Positions 8,813 through 18,031 of a stretch of 55,577 nt of DNA are shown piece after piece; positions within the stretch are counted from its first letter, which is position 1; each line of letters opens with the position of its first letter. The position numbers and the translations under genes were made by a program. Location: contig JBEOJY010000035.1 in NCBI GenBank assembly GCA_040275305.1, forward strand, positions 1 to 55,577, read 5' to 3'. Below the pieces are notes generated by a model. The model worked only from the letters and a program-made list of their open reading frames with translations. It was not told where the DNA came from and did no database searches. Source of the DNA: JBEOJY01 sp040275305. Lineage in GTDB: Bacteria; Pseudomonadota; Alphaproteobacteria; UBA9219.

Positions 8813-9391
8813 CTATCCCTGCTCCGTCCGCATTTTCAGGAGCTTTGCCGGATGGCCCGCGTAGATCGCGGCGGGGGGAATGTCTCGCAACGCTACGCTG
8901 CGCGCGCCGAGGATCGCGCCGCGCCCGATGGTCACGCCCGGCGCGATGAAGCATCCGGCAGCGATCCAAACTTGGTCTTCGATGTGGATGGCTTTGGCGA
9001 CAAGCGGGAAGTCCGGCTTTTCGTGATCGTGCGTGGCGGCGCAAAGATAGCTGTCTTGCGAGACGACCGCGTTGCTGCCTATGTCGATGGGGCCGAGGCT
9101 GTAGAGCTCCGCGCGGTCGCCGATCCATGAGTTGTCGCCAACCGAGACTTTCCATGGATAGGTCACGCGCGCCGACGGGCGGATCATAACATGATCGCCT
9201 ATTTTCGCGCCAAAAAGCCGCCAGAGGAATCTCCTCCAGCCGTACATGAATTGCGGCGTCGTATGGATCAGCAAGGACTGGACGATCCACCAAAGCTGAA
9301 CGACCCAAGATGGGCGTCCACGAAAGCCCTGAGGAACTTTAAAGAGGGACAGGTCCATGGTGGCCTGCGGTTCTGTCGCGCTGTCGGTCAT
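8813..9391 (-). CDS. WcaF-like polysaccharide acetyltransferase (left-handed beta helix)
   Basis: A 192-residue hexapeptide-repeat O-acetyltransferase of the colanic-acid WcaF type. The N-terminal region with SWVVQLWWIVQSLLI and WRRFLWRLFGAKIGDHVMI is characteristic. It is followed by repeats such as VSVGDNSWIGDRAELYSLGPIDIGSNAVV and by AATHDHEKPDFPL, whose His is the usual catalytic base, then VWIAAGCFIAPGVTIGRGAILG. It would transfer acetyl from acetyl-CoA to a sugar of the exopolysaccharide. It overlaps the upstream GT4 gene by four bases (ATGA), a sign of translational coupling. Confidence 0.87.
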   Translation of the reverse strand: MTDSATEPQATMDLSLFKVPQGFRGRPSWVVQLWWIVQSLLIHTTPQFMYGWRRFLWRLFGAKIGDHVMIRPSARVTYPWKVSVGDNSWIGDRAELYSLGPIDIGSNAVVSQDSYLCAATHDHEKPDFPLVAKAIHIEDQVWIAAGCFIAPGVTIGRGAILGARSVALRDIPPAAIYAGHPAKLLKMRTEQG

Positions 9392-10512
9392 GACGGTTCT
9401 ATGGTCAGAGGCGTTATTGATAGCAGGTTTTTAGCGGTATCAAGCGCTTTCGCGCGATCTTCGAGAAAGCGCCTCGACGTGTCAAGGCGAAGAGTCGAGA
9501 AGGTATTGGGATCGGCTAGCCAGCGGGCAAGATGATCCAAGGCAAAGGACGGGAAATCGGCGTCGCGCTGCGCCACCGCGCCAGCCACCCCCACCTGCCC
9601 CTTGATGCAACCACGATCAATAGACAGGGTCGGCAAGCCGTAGGCCATCGCCTCAAAGATTACAGTGGGCTGGGCTTCATTGGGGTATGAAGTCGGGAAG
9701 ACGAACACGTCAATTTGCTTGTAGAAGGCTTGCTTATCGCCGCCATAGACGGGTCCGCGATAGTCCAGCCGATCCGCCAGTTCGCGTTTCGCGTTTTCTA
9801 AGGTTATGCGGTCTTGCGCGGCGGCCACGGGTCCGGCGAGGATGCCTTTGACGTTGAGGCCCTTCGCTTTGGCCAAGCGCAGCGTTTCGATAAAACGGCC
9901 AAGGCCTTTTTCTTCGTTCAAGTTGCCCAAGAGACCTATCGTCAAGCCCTCTTCTGGCGAGGATGGTTCCGATCGTTCCAACTGCGGAGCTGGCTCCACA
10001 AAGGCGCTGTTGGGCAGCACGATCCCCCTGACACACTGGCGGTAACGATCAGCATAGCGTTGCGCCATATCCGGCGACAGGAAGATGTGCGTAACGCTCC
10101 GGCCCATGATTTTCAGCAGCAGCGCCATAAGCGGGAAGGCGCGGTCGATGTAGTAAAAGCTGTGGTGGTGCAGGTAGAGGGAGGCTCCGACGCATCGGGC
10201 GGCCAAGACCAGCAGCAGCGTATAGACAAGCCCATAGCCGCCCTCGCACGCAATATAGACTTGCGGTTTCGGCGCATACGCGGCGTGTTTTACTATCGTT
10301 CCCACGCCTGACAGCGCTAGAGCCAAACGACTCGCGTGATAACCTATCCCTTTCACGCCATGGCGCGGCGTTAGGTCGATTATTGCCGCGCGATGGCGAA
10401 AGGACTGGAGGCCAGCAAGCTCTTTCGTGATATAAGAGAAACCATTGACCGGAGGCGGGAACTGTCCGGCGATGATTAGCTGCGAGCAGCACACAAGATT
10501 TGTGCGTATCAT
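9388..10512 (-). CDS. Glycosyltransferase family 4 (GT-B)
   Basis: A 374-residue GT-B transferase. The N-terminus contains the Gly-loop-like LIIAGQFPPPVNGFS, and the donor domain shows TIGLLGNLNEEKGLGRFIETL (about residue 195) and PNEAQPTVIFEAMAYGLPTLS, with the second Glu of the EX7E motif. Hydrophobic stretches around 90-120 suggest monotopic membrane association. It heads the three-gene minus-strand unit with the acetyltransferase and the next GT4. The start used is ATG at 10512; the Shine-Dalgarno signal is weak and an internal start near residue 12 is possible. Confidence 0.84.
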   Translation of the reverse strand: MIRTNLVCCSQLIIAGQFPPPVNGFSYITKELAGLQSFRHRAAIIDLTPRHGVKGIGYHASRLALALSGVGTIVKHAAYAPKPQVYIACEGGYGLVYTLLLVLAARCVGASLYLHHHSFYYIDRAFPLMALLLKIMGRSVTHIFLSPDMAQRYADRYRQCVRGIVLPNSAFVEPAPQLERSEPSSPEEGLTIGLLGNLNEEKGLGRFIETLRLAKAKGLNVKGILAGPVAAAQDRITLENAKRELADRLDYRGPVYGGDKQAFYKQIDVFVFPTSYPNEAQPTVIFEAMAYGLPTLSIDRGCIKGQVGVAGAVAQRDADFPSFALDHLARWLADPNTFSTLRLDTSRRFLEDRAKALDTAKNLLSITPLTIEPS

Positions 10513-10617
10513 GTAATGTCAAGCCACTTCTGGAAACTGCTTGTGTTCCGGGACGAGTACGTTTATTGGTGTTTTGCGTAAGATGTTCCCTTGGACTCCG
10601 CTTTTTAGGCATTTCAA

Positions 10618-13600
10618 ATGTTCGATAAACAGACACGCGCGGAGCTTTTAGCACGTATTGAAGCCGTCCGACAGGGGCAGAACACCAAGAGCGTAATTAT
10701 TTTGTTTTTATTTTCTATTTTGATTTGGGCGTTCGACTTCAAGGCTGCAAATTCTGGAGAAGGCGCACTGTTTCAAGCCCCCTTGCTTTTCAGCTACTTT
10801 CTTGCGTTTTTTTTAATTCTTAACAAAATGTTTTCGCAAAAGATCAAAATAAGGCCTTTGGTACCGCTGGCGATAATTGCTGGTTTTTTTATTGTTCCAT
10901 CAGCCGTTATGGGGCTGTTTTACCAACAGAACACTTGGATACTGTTCACCAATTCGATTCCAAGCGTGATATTGGTCATGGCAGCGATTTCAACATTTTG
11001 CGCTCTGTCTTCCACAAAAGATTACGAGTCTTTGCTTTCAAAAATGCAGTGGGCTTGTTTGATCTCCGTCGTTATCCATTTCTGTGTCGTGGCTTTTTTC
11101 CAGAAGCTTGTTGATCTTTCCGGATCGCGCAACGCCGATATAGCCAATGCCATGATCTCACCTATTTTCGCGTTGCTGGTTATAAGCTTGTTGCGAGGAT
11201 TCACACGATTGAGCTTTGTTCTGTCTTGCCTAGGATTAACGATGCTATTGCTATCCGTGTATCGGTCACAATTATTGATTATCATCTTGTTAACTCTCTT
11301 TTGTTTTATTGCGTCCTCGAAATCCTTCTTCCGAAAACGGCTATTGCAAGGATTCGTTATTTTTCTGGGACTTGGTTTTGTTCTGGTATTCATCGACAAC
11401 TGTTTGCCAGTAAGTTATTTAGAAATTTGGTTTCATCGACTTACTAGCGTGTCACGCAATGGCGGCGTTGATCCCACGTCCCTGACTCGCATCGCCGAAT
11501 ATCGTTTTATGTTCGACGCGATAACTGACTCTTTCGAGCATTTTATGTTCGGCAACGGGCTAGCCGCTCAAACATCGCTGATCGGCCGAGAATCTGCGCT
11601 TGCAGCAACGATGGTCGGGTGGGATGGCGTATTATTTCACAGCAACGGCTTTGGACACAATTCTTACTTGAGTCTAATCTTCATTGGCGGAATGGTTTTC
11701 GGACTTCCCTTCGCATCCTTCCTGTTGTTAACCGGGTTCAAGGGCGGTATAATCTTGCGGGAAGTTCTTTCAAAGAATCCTATGGATAAGAACGAAAATG
11801 CCAAATTATTTTTAGCCGGGTGGGGTTTATTGATTATGCTCGTGGAACTTATTGCTGGTTTTCAGGGCGGCAGTCTTGGCCAAAGACCTTCGTGCGCATG
11901 GTGGGGCATTGGGATCGGTTTCTTATACTGGGTTAGGAAAGAGGTTTGTTCCAACAAGCAGCCTGCTCGCAAGTCAGGGCTTTTGTCGCGCCAATCCAAC
12001 TCGGCAGTTCTGGGACTCTTTCTTTTATCGCTCTGCGCGTCACCGTCATGCGCAGCAACCACTGGCGTATCGTTGACAGCAAAGACCAACAAGCCACAGA
12101 CGAACTTGTTTTCAGAACACGAGCCTGTAGAGATATTTTATTCGGTCGCAGGCTTGCCGCCAAAAGGCACCGCACGGATGGATATCCATGTTTCCGACGC
12201 ATTCGGCCAAGCTGTTTCCACTCAGACGACCGTCAATCTTACGGCGGATGCAGCCGGCACTGCCCAGTATCGCTTTTCTCCTCCAGCCTCCAAGCTTGGC
12301 TACTATGAGGTCAGCGCTATGCTTGACGGGAATATCACTCTCCCTGCGATCGGGAGTCGCCCGCGCGGCATTATCACATACGCCATTGTGACAGCGCCAA
12401 GCAAAAGAACCAACTATGGCGAAATGGTTTCGCGCTTTGGGATGCAGCGTGGCTACTCGCCGGACTTAGGCATCGATAGATATCTTGGTTTGCGGTATTC
12501 AATTGACATAAAGCAATGGGAAGAAAAGCAGCCCCCCTCTAGCAATTCAGGTAACTTTGTCACCTTGGAACAAGCCGAGGAAATCAAGGCGCGGCAAAGC
12601 ATTGCGTCTGGTCCTAAATTTTGGGTTCGTGCCTTGCTAAGAACCACACTTCCAAAATGGGCGATTGTTCCTGCGACACAAGGAAGCGTATGTAAAAATT
12701 TTGGCGCACTCAACGATCTGGGGATGGATGCATTTCATGCTTATGTCACCAAAGAAGTGGCAGCGTTTGCTGGGCAGCATGTGGGCCAAGAAAGGCGGTA
12801 TTACCAACTTACATGGGAACCAGGAGCGAAATGGTGCATCAATGGCACGCCCGACGATCTGGTTGCCATGTACAAGAAGGTCTATACAACCATTCACCAA
12901 ATCGATCCTAAGGCCCTTGTCGCCGGGCCGACGCTGTTCATCGATGCGGCATCTACGTCTGAACTTAGAGGGCTTTGGCACGGCGGGCTTGGCCACTACA
13001 TTGACGCTTTCTCTGTGCATCCTTATGTAAAGGCTTGGCCACCCGAAACCAATGGTCTTCCGAACATATTAAGGGAACAACTTGCAGATGCCACGAAGGC
13101 GGTTGGTCGCAAGATTCCCTTTATTTCAACGGAACACAGCTTTTCGTCCGTACGAGAAGGCAACCTGAAAAAGGCGCTTGGCGATGTCCGCAGCACAATA
13201 ATCCTTCTTGGTGAAGGAGCTTCTTTCGTTATTAATTTTTATGGTGCCGACTTTTGGGGAAATGGGCTTACGCCAGACGAAGGGTATGGGTTCTTCTGGA
13301 ACCTAAACCCCCAGATTCCGTATGCCACAGACACTGTTAGCCCTAAAGCCGTCGTGCCTGCCTATGCCGCCATGACGTTCTTCCTTGACGGCTCGACTTC
13401 GTCAGGTCCTTTGCCGGGGCTTAAGGGCACACAGATGGGATACAGATTCGTTCGAGACCTGACAACGATTGATGTGGTTTGGGATTATAAAACGGCATCT
13501 CATTATGCCCCCATGCGGGGTGCCAAAATTTGCGACTGGATGGGGAATTGCGAAGCTGGGAAGACGGTGCCGACGGTCACTGTCGGGGCTGCTCCAACTT

Positions 13601-13623
13601 ACTTCATCTCGGACCAGATCTAG
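10618..13623 (+). CDS. Wzy/WaaL-like O-antigen polymerase or ligase fused to a secreted glycoside-hydrolase-like domain
   Basis: One uninterrupted 1001-residue frame joins two proteins. Residues 1-440 form a polytopic membrane domain with about 12 hydrophobic segments. It has the ligase/polymerase-like large loop, including FGNGLAAQTSL and HNSYLSLIFIGG. Residues 461-480 (VLGLFLLSLCASPSCAA) look like a signal peptide with an Ala-x-Ala type site. Residues 480-590 form a beta-sandwich, and 590-1001 a TIM-barrel-like hydrolase of clan GH-A character (GH39/PslG-like). Candidate catalytic residues are Glu734 in LTWEPGAKWC and Glu839 in FISTEHSFSS. The AT-richer codon use differs from neighbouring genes. 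A GH39-type assignment is an inference from motif layout. The domain would lie on the periplasmic side, where newly polymerised glycan emerges. Confidence 0.82.
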   Translation: MFDKQTRAELLARIEAVRQGQNTKSVIILFLFSILIWAFDFKAANSGEGALFQAPLLFSYFLAFFLILNKMFSQKIKIRPLVPLAIIAGFFIVPSAVMGLFYQQNTWILFTNSIPSVILVMAAISTFCALSSTKDYESLLSKMQWACLISVVIHFCVVAFFQKLVDLSGSRNADIANAMISPIFALLVISLLRGFTRLSFVLSCLGLTMLLLSVYRSQLLIIILLTLFCFIASSKSFFRKRLLQGFVIFLGLGFVLVFIDNCLPVSYLEIWFHRLTSVSRNGGVDPTSLTRIAEYRFMFDAITDSFEHFMFGNGLAAQTSLIGRESALAATMVGWDGVLFHSNGFGHNSYLSLIFIGGMVFGLPFASFLLLTGFKGGIILREVLSKNPMDKNENAKLFLAGWGLLIMLVELIAGFQGGSLGQRPSCAWWGIGIGFLYWVRKEVCSNKQPARKSGLLSRQSNSAVLGLFLLSLCASPSCAATTGVSLTAKTNKPQTNLFSEHEPVEIFYSVAGLPPKGTARMDIHVSDAFGQAVSTQTTVNLTADAAGTAQYRFSPPASKLGYYEVSAMLDGNITLPAIGSRPRGIITYAIVTAPSKRTNYGEMVSRFGMQRGYSPDLGIDRYLGLRYSIDIKQWEEKQPPSSNSGNFVTLEQAEEIKARQSIASGPKFWVRALLRTTLPKWAIVPATQGSVCKNFGALNDLGMDAFHAYVTKEVAAFAGQHVGQERRYYQLTWEPGAKWCINGTPDDLVAMYKKVYTTIHQIDPKALVAGPTLFIDAASTSELRGLWHGGLGHYIDAFSVHPYVKAWPPETNGLPNILREQLADATKAVGRKIPFISTEHSFSSVREGNLKKALGDVRSTIILLGEGASFVINFYGADFWGNGLTPDEGYGFFWNLNPQIPYATDTVSPKAVVPAYAAMTFFLDGSTSSGPLPGLKGTQMGYRFVRDLTTIDVVWDYKTASHYAPMRGAKICDWMGNCEAGKTVPTVTVGAAPTYFISDQI

Positions 13624-13639
13624 CAGTCTGCTGAAAAAC
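13621..13639 (-). repeat. Possible inverted terminal sequence, right copy
   Basis: TAGCAGTCTGCTGAAAAAC starts within the stop codon of the Wzy-hydrolase fusion. Its reverse complement matches the sequence at 3303-3321 with about 16 of 19 identical positions. Confidence 0.35.
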
Positions 13640-13677
13640 CAATCAGGAAAGCGCGAAAGATCATGGGACACCCGCCT

Positions 13678-13715
13678 GAGCCTGTCCTCGCGGAAGCGGG
13701 GGACGCGTGTGACAT
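13678..13715. repeat. Palindromic intergenic element between convergent genes
   Basis: GTCCTCGCGGAAGCGGGGGAC forms an imperfect hairpin between the convergent fusion gene and the exosortase gene. There is no T-run directly after it, so it is better described as a palindromic repeat than as a terminator. Confidence 0.4.
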
Positions 13716-13763
13716 AGCGAGTTGAATCCGCGTGTGTTTAACTGCTTCATATTCGAGACTTTC

Positions 13764-15371
13764 TTAATTTGTTGGTTGCCATCCGATTTGATCGTAAATC
13801 GCGCCTAACGCGCTTTTTAGGAAAGAATCCAGCCTTGCTTGCGCATCGTCCATGGATTCCGAAACGCCAATCGGCGTTACGAAACGAAGCATCGCGCCGC
13901 TTGTCTGGCCGCTCACTACCGCGTTGCGGATATTCGTTATTCTCGCGACGACGGCATCAAGGATCGGCTCGCCATTTTGCACATATAGGTAGTACACAAG
14001 CTGCCTGTCCAGACCTTTGGAAATCGTCAACACATTCACAGGGAATGTCTTGTTGTCCGATATAGGAATAGCTTTGCTGGATTGCCCGTCTATTTTCCAT
14101 CCTCCGCCGGGGATGCAGGCAAGCGGGGAATGGACCGCCTGATTGGTCGTCACGTCCTGAAACGCATAGTAGAGGATATAGAGGTTGACGGGAACCTCCA
14201 CGCCTTCCTTCCTGTAGTCGCCGATAAAATAATCGCTGGTTCCCAGAACGCTTAGAGACTGCTCGTCCAACGTGGACGAGGTTCCTTTCCATTCCTCAAT
14301 CGCCAGCGGAAACTCCGTCAACGACTGTTTTAAGGCTACAGGCTTAAGGCGCTCCGTCATTACAGTCGGAAGCGTCGCGCTTACCAGCAACCCGATGGCT
14401 ATCGCAATGAGCGCGGGTTTCGCCGCCGCTGCCGCTTTGATGTTGGGCAGTTTTTTGAAATCAGGAACTCGGAAACTATCCAGATCAAATCGTCCGCGAG
14501 ACGCAGAGTTTCCACATTTGCTCAGCAGCCAGACTTCCGCCAGCATCAGCAGGCAGCATCCCGCGAAGACTCCCCAGCCTTCGATATCGTGCACCAAGCC
14601 TTCGGCCCATGACTTTCCCCAGAACGATACCGTTACGCCGATTAACGCAATGCGCAAACCATTCATCAACACCGCTATTGGAGCCGTGGACAGGAACACC
14701 ACAGCGCGCTTCCAGAGCGGCGCCTTATACAGATAAGCGAAAATATATCCCAGACTCACGAGCGGGAAGAAATACCTCAGGCCGTTGCAGGCTTCGGCGA
14801 CTTGCAATTTTGTAGAACCAAGATCCAGAATATTGCCATCCCGGAAGACCGGGATACTCAGCCCCTGCATGACTAAGGTTCCAAGTGATGTGGACAGCAT
14901 CTGCATATTGAACGACAAAATGTAATATACAAATTTCGGCAGCGGCACCGCGAACAGTAGCAGCCCGATCGGACCAGCTGCGGATTTCAGCGTCGCCATC
15001 CCGAAGGATATCCCAAATATGGCTATCGCGCAGATCACAAAAATATGAGGCTGAAAGCCTTTAATTCCAGAAAATTCAAAAATCATGTGGGCGATCAGTC
15101 CCGCACAGAGCGCGGCAATGGCTGGCCATGACGCTTTCGCTTGATCCGCATCTGAAGATTTTTCTTTTCCTTTGGCCAAGTGATTGAGCGTAAAAATCAC
15201 CGCCACCACTGGTATTAAGTAGCCGTGGCTATATTCGTCCGTCTGCCAGCTCGCCCATGTTTCCGACAATGCTTTGCGGAATATCCACGCCAGCGAGAGG
15301 AGCATTCCTGCGAAGAAGCCCATCGGGAGCCATGTGTCGTTTTTGGATGTCTTCAAGCTGTCCTCATGCAT
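13764..15371 (-). CDS. Exosortase (XrtD-like) fused to a C-terminal EpsI domain
   Basis: A 535-residue membrane protein. Residues 1-290 are a multi-pass exosortase, the transpeptidase that recognises PEP-CTERM-type C-terminal sorting tails. The presumed catalytic residues are Cys195 in VAEACNGLRY, Arg240 in MNGLRIALIG and His261 in LVHDIEGW. Residues 320-535 match EpsI (DUF3485), with IEEWKG, YYAFQD and HSPLACIPGGGW. Exosortase-EpsI fusions of this length occur in the XrtD (VPLPA-CTERM) group, but subtype cannot be fixed here. Exosortase genes are typically embedded in exopolysaccharide loci, as here. No CTERM-tailed substrate is encoded in the window. Confidence 0.88.
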   Translation of the reverse strand: MHEDSLKTSKNDTWLPMGFFAGMLLSLAWIFRKALSETWASWQTDEYSHGYLIPVVAVIFTLNHLAKGKEKSSDADQAKASWPAIAALCAGLIAHMIFEFSGIKGFQPHIFVICAIAIFGISFGMATLKSAAGPIGLLLFAVPLPKFVYYILSFNMQMLSTSLGTLVMQGLSIPVFRDGNILDLGSTKLQVAEACNGLRYFFPLVSLGYIFAYLYKAPLWKRAVVFLSTAPIAVLMNGLRIALIGVTVSFWGKSWAEGLVHDIEGWGVFAGCCLLMLAEVWLLSKCGNSASRGRFDLDSFRVPDFKKLPNIKAAAAAKPALIAIAIGLLVSATLPTVMTERLKPVALKQSLTEFPLAIEEWKGTSSTLDEQSLSVLGTSDYFIGDYRKEGVEVPVNLYILYYAFQDVTTNQAVHSPLACIPGGGWKIDGQSSKAIPISDNKTFPVNVLTISKGLDRQLVYYLYVQNGEPILDAVVARITNIRNAVVSGQTSGAMLRFVTPIGVSESMDDAQARLDSFLKSALGAIYDQIGWQPTN

Positions 15372-15506
15372 TTTGCGGTCTTCTGCTCATCACCGTGCGC
15401 CCTACACATGAATCTCCTGGTTTGAAGAGATTAATGGAGTACCCAAGTCGCAGGTTCGTTCACGATCTTAAACTTTTCAGGACCTTGGAAGAATACGAGG
15501 CAGATG

Positions 15507-16811
15507 TCAGTGTCTGCTTGCTCCTCGCTTGAAGACCCCGCCACCTCTTACAACCTTTTGCGCCAAGCCTAATTTATAGATTACAGCGATCAGGAAAATA
15601 GTGGTTATTGTTTCGGCTCCCATTCTTGACCAGGCCATCCCCATGGCGCCGTACTGCGGCACCAAAATCATAATCGCAGCCAGCATCAGGCATACATTGA
15701 TCACAGATGCGATCATATAAAATTTTTCCTTGCGTAATGGGATTAATAAATAAAGGATTATCGCATGTTTCACCGCGATAAAGGGAAGCACCAACGCCAT
15801 AGTCTGGAATACGGGTACGCTTGGCATAAACGTTTTGCCTAGTATAAACGGCATCGCCAATGGCGCGAGAACGTATCCTACGCACGGCCCGATCATGCCA
15901 TAAGCCGTTTCCGCCATAACGCCCTTTCTGGCCAGACGGAACGCCTGTTCCGGAGTCTCCGCATGCAATCGCGATATGGTTGGCATCAGGACCTGCCCTA
16001 TCGGATTGAGCAGCGCGATGGCCACTGTCATGAATTTTTCCGCTGTGCCGTAGTAGCCCACCTGCTCCGAGATCGTCATAATGCTCAAGATATAAGTCGC
16101 CCCTGTCGTCATGATGACGCTGTTCATGCTTGTAATGAAGAATGTCGTTGTGTCGCGGATTTCCTTTATCCCTTCGCGGAACGAGGTTTTTATTTCGGCG
16201 GTCTTTCGACGAATGTGGTAGAGAGAGATCAACAAACTAACAACGCTGGCTATAAAAAACGCCAGCATCGCGAAAACTCCATCGTTCTTGCCGTGAACGC
16301 AGAGCAAAACGATCGCAATGTTGACAGGGTATACGATTGTTTCGAGCATAATCGACGTTTTAAACTGACGTATCCCCTGAAAAAACCACGACATGCTGAA
16401 GCCCATGGTTATGCCTGTCAGCGTGGCCAGCACCCCAAACCAGGGGTTTTCCCACAACATCGGAGAGCAATAGGTTCCAATCCCGCCAACCGCGACGGCG
16501 GCGGGCAGAAGAATTATTCTTCCATATATCTGCCTTCCTACTATTCTACCTCGCTCTCTGTCTGATTTGGCGGAGGCAATGTCCCTTACGCCGGAAAACA
16601 GAAAGCCGAAGTTGATTACCAATCCGACCATGGTCATTAAGGAGATCGCGGCCAGAACCTGCCCGTAACCTTCGGGACCTAGCACGCGCGAGAAGTATGG
16701 GACCAAAATCAATGGCCCTAGATATTTCAGAAAATGTCCAACGTAGACGTAGAGCGTATCTTTTTTTAGGCTATTTCGCTCGTTCTTCTTGCCGGATGGC
16801 TTGGCTTCCAT
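15507..16811 (-). CDS. Oligosaccharide flippase (Wzx-like, MOP superfamily)
   Basis: A 434-residue protein with about 12-14 hydrophobic segments that would flip undecaprenyl-linked repeat units across the inner membrane. The N-terminus YVGHFLKYLGPLILVPYFSRVLGPEGYG is the classic polysaccharide-synthase/flippase signature. The start at 16811 is preferred because AGGAG lies 6 bases upstream and the residues before it in the longer open frame are unlike the family. It partners the GT enzymes and one of the Wzy-like proteins in a Wzx/Wzy pathway. The C-terminus ends in a basic tail. Confidence 0.87.
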   Translation of the reverse strand: MEAKPSGKKNERNSLKKDTLYVYVGHFLKYLGPLILVPYFSRVLGPEGYGQVLAAISLMTMVGLVINFGFLFSGVRDIASAKSDRERGRIVGRQIYGRIILLPAAVAVGGIGTYCSPMLWENPWFGVLATLTGITMGFSMSWFFQGIRQFKTSIMLETIVYPVNIAIVLLCVHGKNDGVFAMLAFFIASVVSLLISLYHIRRKTAEIKTSFREGIKEIRDTTTFFITSMNSVIMTTGATYILSIMTISEQVGYYGTAEKFMTVAIALLNPIGQVLMPTISRLHAETPEQAFRLARKGVMAETAYGMIGPCVGYVLAPLAMPFILGKTFMPSVPVFQTMALVLPFIAVKHAIILYLLIPLRKEKFYMIASVINVCLMLAAIMILVPQYGAMGMAWSRMGAETITTIFLIAVIYKLGLAQKVVRGGGVFKRGASRH

Positions 16812-16994
16812 ATCCGCTCCTGTCCTGTACAGCGGCTTCCTTGACCAAGAACGCCACATGGGTAATCGCCGGGGAGATTCGCTCCAAGCCATATTGCGAC
16901 AGAATCACTCAAGGACAGCGCTTGCGACTCTGACCGCATATGACAGCAACAAACTGGAGCGACTATAGGAATCGGCAACGGATGCTAAAATGCT

Positions 16995-17969
16995 CTATTT
17001 GCTGTTTTTGCGCAACTGCCGCTCGATCCATGCGTAGGTCTTCTCCAGACCGGTTTTGAGCGGCTGCGAGGGTTTCCATTTGAGCTTCTCGGCGATCAGC
17101 TTGTTGTCGGAATTGCGTCCACGCACGCCAAGCGGGCCGGATATGTGATTCTTATGCAACTTCTTTCCGGCTATGTCGCAGGCCAGATCAACCAATTGAT
17201 TGATCGTCACCATTTCTTCAGAACCGATGTTGACGGGGCCAAAGAAATCGGAGCGGGTCAGACGCAGAACGCCTTCGACGCATTCGTCGATAAACAGGAA
17301 CGAACGCGTCTGGGTTCCATCGCCCCAAATATCGATCTCTCCGTTGGCGGGCGCGGAGGCGACCTTGCGGCAGATCGCGGCGGGGGCTTTTTCCTTGCCA
17401 CCTTGCCACGTGCCTTCGGGTCCGAAGATGTTATGGAACCGCGCGACATGATTTGTCATGCCGTAGTTGCGGTTATAGGCGAGATAGAGCCTTTCCGAGA
17501 ATAGCTTCTCCCAACCGTATTCGCTGTCAGGCGCCGCAGGGTACGCCGAAGATTCCTCGCAGTTCGGATTGTTGGGGTCTTCTTGATTATAGGCCGGGTA
17601 CATGCAGGCCGACGAGGAGTAGAACACGTTCTTGATGTTGCGCTTGTGGCAACGTTCGACGATGTTCAGGTTGATCGTCGCGGAGTTATGCATAATGTCC
17701 GCGTCATGCTCGCCGGTAAAGATATATCCCGCTCCGCCCATATCGGCGGCGAGCTGATAAACTTCGTCGAAACGGCGATCAACCACCGCATGGCAAACGC
17801 TTTGCTCGCGCAGGTCGCCAATCACGAAGTCATCCGCAGGAGTCTCGGAGAATTCCGGAAATTTGAGGTCTACGCCGCGCACCCAAAAGCCTTCGCGCTT
17901 CAGGCGTTTGACCAGATGGCTTCCAATAAATCCTCCAGCTCCGAGAACCAGCGCTGATTTTTCCGACAT
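16995..17969 (-). CDS. NAD-dependent sugar-nucleotide epimerase, GDP-mannose 3,5-epimerase-like
   Basis: A 324-residue short-chain dehydrogenase fold enzyme. GAGGFIGSHL near the N-terminus is the NAD-binding Gly motif. LAADMGGAGYI and SSSACMYPAYNQ are close to those of GDP-mannose 3,5-epimerases, and the catalytic YGWEK supplies Tyr and Lys. It would supply a modified sugar nucleotide, perhaps GDP-galactose or GDP-gulose, to the local transferases. The exact substrate is inferred from family resemblance only. A GT4 gene lies 62 bases further on the minus strand upstream. Confidence 0.86.
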   Translation of the reverse strand: MSEKSALVLGAGGFIGSHLVKRLKREGFWVRGVDLKFPEFSETPADDFVIGDLREQSVCHAVVDRRFDEVYQLAADMGGAGYIFTGEHDADIMHNSATINLNIVERCHKRNIKNVFYSSSACMYPAYNQEDPNNPNCEESSAYPAAPDSEYGWEKLFSERLYLAYNRNYGMTNHVARFHNIFGPEGTWQGGKEKAPAAICRKVASAPANGEIDIWGDGTQTRSFLFIDECVEGVLRLTRSDFFGPVNIGSEEMVTINQLVDLACDIAGKKLHKNHISGPLGVRGRNSDNKLIAEKLKWKPSQPLKTGLEKTYAWIERQLRKNSK

Positions 17970-18031
17970 TGCATGCTCCTTTCACGTTATGCATCTTAAT
18001 ATAGCGATATTTATGACTTCGCAAACACAGG

